From Faecalicatena orotica (GTDB taxonomy: Bacteria; Bacillota; Clostridia; Lachnospirales; Lachnospiraceae): a DNA stretch of 64,000 nucleotides. The position numbers and the translations under genes are program-made. Positions 17,363 to 24,546 of this stretch are shown in pieces (position 1 is the stretch's first letter; every line of letters begins with the position of its first letter). The stretch is from assembly GCF_003149245.1 (NCBI RefSeq), contig NZ_QGDL01000018.1:55826-119825 (forward strand), read 5' to 3'. Below the pieces are notes generated by a model, which did not search any database, was not told the origin of the DNA, and saw only the letters and a program-made list of their open reading frames with translations.

Positions 17363-17803
17363 CTAATTTTGTTCACTCTTTTTAATATTTTTTATTTTTT
17401 TCCTTAGACGTTTCATTCTGGTATATACGGTATTTTCCGGCATCTCCATTTTTTCTGCTATCTCCCGGATGGAGAAGCCCATTATTTTTAGTAAAAGTAT
17501 CTGCAGCGTCTTCCGATCAGACTCCAACAGAATATGTAGCAGACGTTCATCTTCAATATTTTCCAGCAGAGGCTGAATACCGTCTATCTCAGGTTCTCCT
17601 ATTTCCGTAACTTGGAAATTCTCGTATTCTGGAAAAGGTGCCTGATGTTCCCTGTATCTGCGTTCCGCATTAAAGTCTTCCCAATCCATGCTCCTCAGTT
17701 CTTGGATCATGGATTCATCCGCGCCGTATTTACGCAGATTTTTTTCTTCTTGTTCTTTCCAACGTTTCCATTCCTTTTCTTCTCTTGCTTTGTTATAAGC
17801 CAT
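17363..17803 (-). CDS. Sigma-70 region 4-like helix-turn-helix regulator
   Basis: 146 residues. The N-terminus is a highly charged coiled-coil (MAYNKAREEKEWKRWKEQEE), and the C-terminal ~55 residues match sigma region 4: LLKIMGFSIREIAEKMEM then a recognition helix with NTVYTRMKRLRKK. Region 2 is absent, so it is a region-4-only protein of the kind that regulates conjugative elements rather than a full sigma factor. GGAGGAACGG precedes the ATG. Upstream lies a repeat-rich leader, and downstream a DinG helicase. Likely a switch for element genes; partner promoter unknown. Confidence 0.8.
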   Translation of the reverse strand: MAYNKAREEKEWKRWKEQEEKNLRKYGADESMIQELRSMDWEDFNAERRYREHQAPFPEYENFQVTEIGEPEIDGIQPLLENIEDERLLHILLESDRKTLQILLLKIMGFSIREIAEKMEMPENTVYTRMKRLRKKIKNIKKSEQN

Positions 17804-17999
17804 TCTTCCGTTCCTCCGATTTGAAATTTTTAGAAATCAAATCGAAGTGCGGCGGAGATCTGGCTCTGTGGCTATGATGGAGCTTCTGTAATAACTTGTT
17901 GAAATTTGTCGATAAAAAAAGTGCAGGGATCCTTCTCTGAATCTCTGCACCCTTTCGGCTTTTATTTGATTTTCTCTCAAATAACGAGCCTTTCGTCAA
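17793..17999 (-). CDS. Small upstream protein with TTG start, coupled to the sigma-like gene
   Basis: 68 residues starting at TTG 17997-17999 with AAGGAG eight bases before. The sequence is strongly basic (MTKGSLFERKSNKSRKG) and its stop overlaps the start of the sigma-like gene by 11 bases, so translation could be coupled. Its first 14 codons are in a 57-base direct repeat shared with a second short frame upstream. It may be a regulatory leader rather than a functional protein; the amino-acid sequence shows no known domain. Confidence 0.4.
   Translation of the reverse strand: MTKGSLFERKSNKSRKGAEIQRRIPALFLSTNFNKLLQKLHHSHRARSPPHFDLISKNFKSEERKNGL
17817..17844 (-). promoter_or_regulatory. Hairpin next to the sigma-like gene ribosome binding site
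   Basis: CGATTTGA and TCAAATCG form a perfect 8-base stem around a 12-base loop immediately before GAGGAACGG. It could control access of the ribosome; that role is inferred. Confidence 0.4.
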
Positions 18000-18013
18000 A
18001 TATACTACTCCTT
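17957..18013 (-). repeat. 57-base direct repeat, copy A
   Basis: Nearly identical (one mismatch) to 18147-18203. It includes AAGGAG, a TTG start and the first codons of the small upstream protein. A further inverted copy of its TATACTACTCC end lies at 18048-18058 as GGAGTAGTATA. Confidence 0.85.
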
Positions 18014-18121
18014 TGTACTATGCCATGCCTCCTCCTTTCGGGCAGTGGGAGTAGTATACTAAACTTAACAGTCAATTAACGGTCAATCGCCAGTCAAAGG
18101 ACTGTCACTTTGCTAAATCAT

Positions 18122-18148
18122 GTAAAAAAACAGACCTAACTTATTAGG
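18122..18148 (-). terminator. Attenuator-like hairpin with T-run
   Basis: On the minus strand CCTAA-taag-TTAGG is followed by TCTGTTTTTTT. The stem is short but the T-run is strong, and it overlaps the stop of the leader peptide, an arrangement typical of attenuation. Confidence 0.45.
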
Positions 18149-18189
18149 CTTTTATTTAATTTTCTCTCAAATAACGAGCCTTTCGTCAA
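18136..18189 (-). CDS. 17-residue leader peptide
   Basis: TTG start with AAGGAG upstream gives MTKGSLFERKLNKSLIS then TAG. The start region is the second copy of the 57-base repeat and the stop overlaps a terminator-like hairpin. Position suggests a translated attenuator leader for the sigma-like operon; no direct evidence of translation. Confidence 0.4.
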   Translation of the reverse strand: MTKGSLFERKLNKSLIS

Positions 18190-18203
18190 ATATACTACTC
18201 CTT
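18147..18203 (-). repeat. 57-base direct repeat, copy B
   Basis: Second copy of the 17957-18013 repeat, 190 bases away, with one base changed. It also ends with an AAGGAG-TTG start region. Confidence 0.85.
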
Positions 18204-18322
18204 ATATGTTTTTAAGCACGCTACGGTTCGGCGACAATCAGTTAGCCCTCTGAGTTGTAGACGACCCGCTCTATTTATAGAATTGAAAATATTAAAACTG
18301 TAAATCTTTATTGCTTTATTGA

Positions 18323-18860
18323 TTATGACTGCGACTTCTTCCAGAATAAGTTTATCTGCACTGCAATCAACAAAAAAAAGGGAAGCAAAATACAGAAGAT
18401 ATAGCTCGGTATTGTAACAAGCAGATAGAAAGCAGTTTCCGATGTCTCGAGTCTATATGAATACTTGCCTTGAACATCCTCGTATGTGACAAGAATTTCA
18501 TCATCAGTATCGTTGGTTGTATCATAGGTGATAATGGCTGGAGCTTCCATTTGATCTGTAGTTATTGATTAAATTTTACGGCTAATTGTTTCTCAAAAGT
18601 TATTGGTTGCTGTTGATTGGTATGCCACCTGTAATGTGACAATATTCGCGTCCTTCACAAGAAATGAGATTGAAAGCCACATAATCCATCACACTCATAG
18701 AATCCGAACGCACAATAAACGCCTTATAGCCAAAGAGTTCTTGGTCATTCCAATTAAAAGTAGTTACAGATACAATGGTAAAAAACATCTTTGACACACC
18801 ATTATGACGAAACATTAAGGCCCTTTGCTTTGCAGATTCCCTCTTTCGATAGATTTGCAT
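18323..18860 (-). pseudogene. Decayed SipW-type signal peptidase I
   Basis: Two open pieces belong to one former gene. The first (18600-18860) contains ELFGYKAFIVRSDSMS, the signal peptidase I active-site Ser segment. The second contains SITTDQ then EAPAIITYDTTNDTDDE and a C-terminal membrane helix, as at the end of SipW proteins. Between them the correct frame reads ETISRKI then a TAA stop, and another TGA occurs earlier, plus a frame change. SipW-like peptidases process TasA- or pilin-like proteins and often travel with conjugative elements that also carry sortases, as here at 57-58 kb. The catalytic Lys region is lost. Confidence 0.6.
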
Positions 18861-19365
18861 TTGAAATCCTCATATACAGTTTAGCCTCCTGCCTGCATTG
18901 CATATGGGAGAAGCATATAATTTAAGTTATGTAGTGAATCACTGTGGAAATCTTTGCCAAATAAATACTACAAACTGACATCATAGTAAAAAGGGCACAC
19001 GAAAGCACGCTCTCGGCTATTTTTTCCAAATTAACATGGAGAGCGTACTTGTCTGTCTTTATAAGAACTAATGCTATTTATTAATTTTGGGGAACGTTTT
19101 GTCAGCGAAAATCGCTTGATTATTGTAGGTTTAGGTAATTTAGTGTGAGTTCTATCATATATGTATTTCTAATACGAACAAGTCTTCCCATCATAACTTA
19201 CTTAGAAATCATCACTAGACTATGAGTTGTATGATAGTTATATATAAATGAATACTCTCTTTTACCAGCATCCATTCCTGACACCCATAATCCGCTGTGT
19301 CCCATTGGGCCTTATTCCTCTAAAATAGATTCGTAGGCTATTAACAAACTGCATTTTGTTATATT
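18861..19365. other. Intergenic region, no gene seen
   Basis: About 500 AT-rich bases. One imperfect inverted repeat (GCTCTC with GAGAGC, near 19005-19045) could be a terminator remnant. No supported gene. Confidence 0.5.
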
Positions 19366-21069
19366 TTAAAATCTTGTCAGGGCTTCAAAAGCACTGTATA
19401 GATTTAAGGTTCCATAACCCCAGGAACGGTTGGGATATAACTCATTATTGCTTCTGTTGGCCCCTCGGATAAGAAGTTGCTTAATCTCTAAACTGCTCAT
19501 GGTAGGCCAATTCCCCCTTACAATACCCCACTCCAAGATCAGTGCTGCTGACCCAGCTGTCACTGAAGCAGCTATACTGGTTCCGGTCATGGACACAGAA
19601 CGGTTTTCTGGACCTATCGTTTTCACGTCTACCCCTGCAGCTATCAGATCTGGTTTGATTCTTCCTCTCCTAGTAAAGCCTCGGCTAGAACTAATATAAA
19701 GGCTTTTATTCTGCACATGATAAGCCCCCACTGTAATAGGAATCTCTGCATTAGAAGGCCCAGTCAAGGTAATATCTGGATTTGGACTTAAAAATTTCGT
19801 ACCTTCCGCTATAAATCCGGTTACGGGCAGCCAAATATTAAAAATTCTACGGAGCACATTAGTTCCATATACCCGCAGACGCCAAATCCCTGGCATAGGA
19901 AAGAACATGCGGATTACAATGAGTTGATCTCCACTCTGCGCTTCCACTGGCTGGAAATCAATGTATATGACTGTCTTTTCAAATATAAAATCAAACCGCT
20001 GATTTCCGCTTCTAGCAGAAAGACGGGGTATCATTTCTCCTGTCGGGGAGATTAAGGAAACAGACAGCACATCCGGTGAGCTTCCCCAAAGTTCCATTGT
20101 AATCCCATATTCCCCATCTGCCACTCGAAATTCCACATCTTCATATTCCTGCCCATCTTTCAACATTCCATAAAAATGATGCCCTTGATTTGCCTCATTG
20201 CCTCCTGCCACTACAATACAACGCCCCACGCGTGAGCCAATGGCACTGATATAAGAAGCAAGGGGACAAGTCCCTTCATGCCCTCCCATATTAGTTCCCA
20301 AACCAATACAGACCACAAGAGGTTTTCTTTCACGCAAAGCCAGTTCATGAAGATACCGGAGCCCCAGCATAATATCATTTTCTTGATAAGCAATCACATC
20401 TGCTTTTACACCGAAATATTGTTTCAGATATCCTTTCGCAGGCTTTAACTTCACAACTGCAATATCTGCTAGAGGGGCTGCACCAACCCAGCCAGTTTCT
20501 TTATCCAGACTTCCAGCGGCTATAGCAGCAAGCTGTGTTCCATGTCCTATTTCATCTCTGCTGGGGACGATAGAAAAAGGAATGTCGCTTTCCAACGCTT
20601 GATTAATGATCTCCCGTCCATAAATACTGCCATAGTCAATTCCAGCTGGTGTGCTTCCCGTCTGAATAGACTGATCCCAGATTTCTAGAATCCGGCTCTT
20701 TCCTACCGAGTTTCGAAAGCAGGGGTTGGTATAGTCAATTCCAGTATCCAAAAAACCCAAAATCACACCTGCTCCTTTTAGTTGCAATACTGGATGGTTT
20801 TGTATTTGCAGTATACGTGAAGCTTCCAGACTTTCATTTTCCAACAATCCATATAATTTGGGAAATACTTCATATTCATAATCAGTTCTGGATCTTGTTT
20901 CTAGATATTCTCTGGATACATAATATATATCATAAAAATCATTTATCATCTGAAAGCATACTTCCGGGAAAAAACTTTCCAAGCCATTGGGACTCCAACT
21001 AGACTTCCATATAAAATCCACATATTTCTCTGAGACAATTTTTTCTCTGCAGTTTTCAGTCATTCCCAT
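19366..21069 (-). CDS. Subtilisin-like (S8) serine protease
   Basis: 567 residues without a clear signal peptide. Catalytic triad: Asp108 in FLDTGIDY, His176 in GHGTQLAAIA and Ser498 in GTSIAASVTA. A beta-rich insertion (about 320-440) separates His and Ser, as in CspA/B/C-type clostridial proteases and related Lachnospiraceae proteins. These Csp-like enzymes act in germination in Clostridia but many homologues in Lachnospiraceae are of unknown role. All triad residues are intact. It stands alone between non-coding regions and the IbrB-like gene. Target unknown. Confidence 0.9.
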   Translation of the reverse strand: MGMTENCREKIVSEKYVDFIWKSSWSPNGLESFFPEVCFQMINDFYDIYYVSREYLETRSRTDYEYEVFPKLYGLLENESLEASRILQIQNHPVLQLKGAGVILGFLDTGIDYTNPCFRNSVGKSRILEIWDQSIQTGSTPAGIDYGSIYGREIINQALESDIPFSIVPSRDEIGHGTQLAAIAAGSLDKETGWVGAAPLADIAVVKLKPAKGYLKQYFGVKADVIAYQENDIMLGLRYLHELALRERKPLVVCIGLGTNMGGHEGTCPLASYISAIGSRVGRCIVVAGGNEANQGHHFYGMLKDGQEYEDVEFRVADGEYGITMELWGSSPDVLSVSLISPTGEMIPRLSARSGNQRFDFIFEKTVIYIDFQPVEAQSGDQLIVIRMFFPMPGIWRLRVYGTNVLRRIFNIWLPVTGFIAEGTKFLSPNPDITLTGPSNAEIPITVGAYHVQNKSLYISSSRGFTRRGRIKPDLIAAGVDVKTIGPENRSVSMTGTSIAASVTAGSAALILEWGIVRGNWPTMSSLEIKQLLIRGANRSNNELYPNRSWGYGTLNLYSAFEALTRF

Positions 21070-21183
21070 ACTCCGTCAATCTTTATTACAATATATGTAA
21101 CTTTAATGGCTTTATGCCAATATGCCAACTAACTTTCGTGTTATCAATAGTTAGAATAGGCAGTAGTAACTATCCCTTTACCA

Positions 21184-21336
21184 CTACTTTTTATCGGTGT
21201 AGCTTTTGTCTTCTCCGTATTCCTCAATAGCGGCATTGCATTCCATAACAAATTCTCTTACTATCAGCTTAACTCTTTTTTCTTCCCCGATTGCCGGCAG
21301 CCGGTCTAAAGCAATCCCCCTCTGCGGACAGTTCAC
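21184..21336 (-). pseudogene. Remnant C-terminal coding segment, unknown
   Basis: A 50-codon open piece starting at GTG reads VNCPQRGIALDRLPAIG and ends EDKSYTDKK with TAG. It has protein-like composition, but the upstream sequence is interrupted by stops in every frame and no ribosome site is seen. It is likely the tail of a degraded gene. The family was not recognised. Confidence 0.35.
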
Positions 21337-21715
21337 CTTTTAATTCTGCATTTGCCCTCCGCTTTGCTATCTCCGGTCTGGATTTCATATTTTGAAGTGA
21401 ATGTATCAAACAGAATTTCCTTGTTGTCGACAAAACTCCATCCTGGCATTAAAATCTCTCAAGGGCAGGAACCACATTCTGAAAGAAACTTTCCATTTTG
21501 TAATCCGTATTGTAGCTCGTTTGAGTGTGTAAACCACCACATACAGAAACAGTTGGGCTCCGCTTTTCTTTTAATAGCTTTTGATGATTACGCTCTCAGT
21601 ATAGTCCAGCATTTCCTTATCCCGTTTTGTATTGTGCCAATCAGAGTAAACGACCTTATGCAGATGTAGGCGTTATTAGCTATCTATCATATCGCCATTT
21701 ATATTATGTACTCTT

Positions 21716-22240
21716 TTACGTCTCTTTCTCCACGGGACGCCATGCCTCACCAAAGTTCACATCTTTAAATAATGAGGCGAGACCTGTGATCTGCTTGAGG
21801 CGCAATACTTCATCTCTATCCATTCCCAAATGTTTTGAGATCCATGCATCTGAACGTCCAAGCTCATGAAGTTCTTTTACGATGTTACTCATCAGATCCA
21901 CATCGTGAGACCCTCGTGCCCTGTTGTGGCGCACGGTACTGGCTATACGTTTGTCAAGTGGTTTCTTGATAATAGAGACCGGTAACAATCCTTGTTCTCT
22001 TTCATAGATATCCGGATGGTCCATCATTACTTGATACCGATGGAAACCATCAACAATTAAATAAACATCCTGTGATTTTGAATAGTAACAGACCACTGGC
22101 ATCGTATATCCATCTTCCTTAATACTTTCGTATAACAACTTCATTTCAGGTGGTGGTACTTTATTCGGGTTATAGTCATTGGGCCGTACCTTTTCTATCG
22201 GAACAGCGATAACATCATAAACTGGGCTTCTATACTTCAT
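21716..22240 (-). CDS. ibrB: IbrB-like ParB/Srx-fold protein
   Basis: 174 residues: a ParB N-terminal (Srx-like) fold with the segment VDGFHRYQV at 63-71 and the RHNRARGSHD signature (about 97-106), followed by a helix-turn-helix-like stretch containing DAWISKHLGMDRDEVLRLK. The combination with the PAPS-reductase-like gene upstream matches IbrA/IbrB (YbdN/YbdM in E. coli), where IbrB affects expression of Ig-binding genes. It overlaps IbrA by 11 bases. Srx/ParB-fold proteins of this kind may bind or hydrolyse nucleotides; direct biochemical function is unknown. Confidence 0.85.
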   Translation of the reverse strand: MKYRSPVYDVIAVPIEKVRPNDYNPNKVPPPEMKLLYESIKEDGYTMPVVCYYSKSQDVYLIVDGFHRYQVMMDHPDIYEREQGLLPVSIIKKPLDKRIASTVRHNRARGSHDVDLMSNIVKELHELGRSDAWISKHLGMDRDEVLRLKQITGLASLFKDVNFGEAWRPVEKET

Positions 22241-23567
22241 AATTTAATTCCTCTATACTTTTGTATTTAGATCGTATGGCATCCAACCTTTTCTGTTGCT
22301 GCCGTGTCATCCCAAACCCCATGAAACGGCAGATATGATCATGTTTCAAAATACAATAGCACATCCGCTTCCAACTGGGGATATCCCTTGTGGATTTGAT
22401 ATCATCCGTATGGTCTGGTATTTTCCCTTCAAATATAATCCGTGATTTTTTATTCAATGTATAATTTGAGACACCATTTCGTCTTATGTGATATCCTTGT
22501 TCCAGCAGTTCCTGAATCACGGCTTCATCCAAACCGCCTCCCGTCTCATGCCAGAACCGAATAGATGTATTAAATTTTTTTATATAGTTATTTTGCAGTC
22601 GTTTTGGCAATGTATCCAAAAGAAACATTGTGTAAGTTTTCCACGTATGCCCCTCTGGCAAGAAAATATTCCGGTAGCCCATTGCTTTGGTCTTTCCGTA
22701 AATTGCAGCAAAATTCGCCCCCTGCACACGACCTACAAGCTTACTCCAAATCTCCGGGTCTATGACACGGTATAGATTCAGAGCGTCCTTGGCATAATCA
22801 TTGAACGGGGAAGCCACACGCATTTGTGACGGTTTGAGTCCTGCCATATAATAAAGATCATACAGATGGTTATAGTCATAATTAAATAAATAGTTGGCAT
22901 GCCACACATCATTGATAGTCCAATCATATAATGGTGAAGCACACCAGACATCTTTAAATTGTTTGCTGATCCAGCAGGTATCTTTGTACCCATATTTTTT
23001 ATTTAAAAATCCACTATACCGCTGTAAGGACTCATCAGCCCGCATCCCCAGCAGGCAAACAGTTTTCCCGCCGTTATGGATGTTCCTATACCATCGTCCG
23101 AACTGTTTTGCCAAATCCTCCTGATGCATTCGGTAGCGATAGGTTGTTATCCTGTTATTTTCCAGATTGATAACGTATTCTTTTTGGGGCATTTCACGTA
23201 CCCAGATTTCCTTTTTTGTATCATCCCAGGGATACCAATACATCTCATAACTGCTTAGCGCTGTTCTGGTCGCCATAGGCAGACACACCCAGAAAGACTC
23301 CACTTTGTCTTTTATCCGTTCAAAGGTGCGCTCTACATACTCTGTAGTCATAGAATACTGTGCTTCAAAATCCTGATGAAATACACCAAGAGTTCTTTCA
23401 GGATAATACTGATCTCGATAGTCCAGGACCAGATTGAGCAACAAACCGCTATCCTTTCCTCCAGAAAAGGAAATATAGATATTATCAAATTCTTCAAAAA
23501 GAAAATGCATTCGGTTTAAAAATGCATCGTAAACATTCAAATGTAAATACTCCTTTATCAAAAACAC
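22230..23567 (-). CDS. ibrA: IbrA-like PAPS-reductase-family PP-loop ATPase (DUF3440)
   Basis: 445 residues. The PP-loop ATP-pyrophosphatase motif ISFSGGKDSGL is at 32-42. PAPS-reductase-like N-terminal domain is followed by a DUF3440 C-terminal region. Unlike true PAPS reductases the protein is not next to sulfur assimilation genes, and it pairs with a ParB-like protein, as in IbrA/IbrB and YbdN/YbdM. Related PP-loop proteins (DndC) work in phosphorothioate DNA modification, which makes a nucleic-acid-linked role thinkable, but nothing here proves it. Starts at GTG 23565-23567 or TTG six bases later; gap of 12 bases to the upstream gene. Confidence 0.88.
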   Translation of the reverse strand: MFLIKEYLHLNVYDAFLNRMHFLFEEFDNIYISFSGGKDSGLLLNLVLDYRDQYYPERTLGVFHQDFEAQYSMTTEYVERTFERIKDKVESFWVCLPMATRTALSSYEMYWYPWDDTKKEIWVREMPQKEYVINLENNRITTYRYRMHQEDLAKQFGRWYRNIHNGGKTVCLLGMRADESLQRYSGFLNKKYGYKDTCWISKQFKDVWCASPLYDWTINDVWHANYLFNYDYNHLYDLYYMAGLKPSQMRVASPFNDYAKDALNLYRVIDPEIWSKLVGRVQGANFAAIYGKTKAMGYRNIFLPEGHTWKTYTMFLLDTLPKRLQNNYIKKFNTSIRFWHETGGGLDEAVIQELLEQGYHIRRNGVSNYTLNKKSRIIFEGKIPDHTDDIKSTRDIPSWKRMCYCILKHDHICRFMGFGMTRQQQKRLDAIRSKYKSIEELNYEV

Positions 23568-23579
23568 ACCCTCTTTTGT

Positions 23580-24149
23580 TCATTTTGGCATCTCCCAATT
23601 AATTTTTTTCTTTCGGAGTTTTAAGTCGAAATTTTTCATTGTTGCTGCATCCAATAGTAATCCAGCGACAAAGGCGCTCTTTTCTTTGAGCGTAATTGTC
23701 TCCATATCAGGTTTACAGTCAATTTCTTTAAGTACCGCTTGTAGGTCTTGCAGTTCCAACAGGTTGACCGCTACACAAAAGAGTGTCTTTTTGCGGCCAT
23801 CATTATAATTAGATAATAAAACCTCCAGAATCTTGGCCTTCTCCGCCTGCTCAGCATTATAAGCGTCTATCCCAAGGCGTTTGGCCTTTTCCATATCGAA
23901 TTTTCGATTTCGATGTGTTATAAAGGAATCAAAATCGTCAATAAGATCGTATTTTTCACAAGGATATTTGCTGCATTGGAAGCAGTATTCAACACCGACA
24001 TGTTCCATGCTGCACCTTGCAATTTTACATGGCTGATTTCCTTCGCCACCGCCACAGCCGGGGCAGTTTTTATTCAAAAACATGGGGCAAAGCCCACAAT
24101 TCAAACCGCAGAGGGAAAATAATTGATTTTGCCGGTTAAATCCTTTCAT
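23580..24149 (-). CDS. Cysteine-rich DUF3795 protein
   Basis: 189 residues. The first 65 hold ten cysteines (14, 18, 21, 29, 32, 41, 46, 56, 59, 64), e.g. LCGLNCGLCPMF and CPGCGGG, enough for iron-sulfur or zinc binding. This is the DUF3795 pattern. The rest is an alpha-helical region without motifs. AAGGAGGTTCC precedes the ATG. First gene of the three-gene set with IbrA/IbrB-like proteins; it probably supplies a metal centre or regulatory function to them. That is inference. Confidence 0.85.
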   Translation of the reverse strand: MKGFNRQNQLFSLCGLNCGLCPMFLNKNCPGCGGGEGNQPCKIARCSMEHVGVEYCFQCSKYPCEKYDLIDDFDSFITHRNRKFDMEKAKRLGIDAYNAEQAEKAKILEVLLSNYNDGRKKTLFCVAVNLLELQDLQAVLKEIDCKPDMETITLKEKSAFVAGLLLDAATMKNFDLKLRKKKINWEMPK

Positions 24150-24546
24150 GGAACCTCCTTAAACAGCCTACCTGCAAACAGTTATGATAAGCTTTAATAA
24201 TGCTTGACCTAACACAGTGGGAAATTTAAAAATTTAGAACTCATATCTTGTACCATGTGAGAGCAGCAGGCTATCTGTCAATTCCACACGCAAAATGATG
24301 GTGTTTTCATCGTTAAAATCAGTATGACCGTTTCAATCTATTTAGCAAAGACCTTTTTTAGCTTTTCAGCAATCACACAATTCTTTTTTTCCGAAATAAC
24401 CCAGACTGGTGCCGTTCCCATCCGTTATATACTGGACTACACGGTCCGAATGCTTTACTCTTTTGCGGTTACATTTGGAATAGACGCTAAGCCTATATCT
24501 TTCCTGAATTACAATAACCTCTGCACAGGCACTTTTAGGGATAGAT
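24150..24546. other. Intergenic region, no gene seen
   Basis: About 400 bases containing the promoter side of the DUF3795 operon and the downstream side of the hybrid kinase. A 60-codon open stretch on the minus strand near 24.4-24.54 kb lacks a start site and a recognisable product. Confidence 0.4.
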
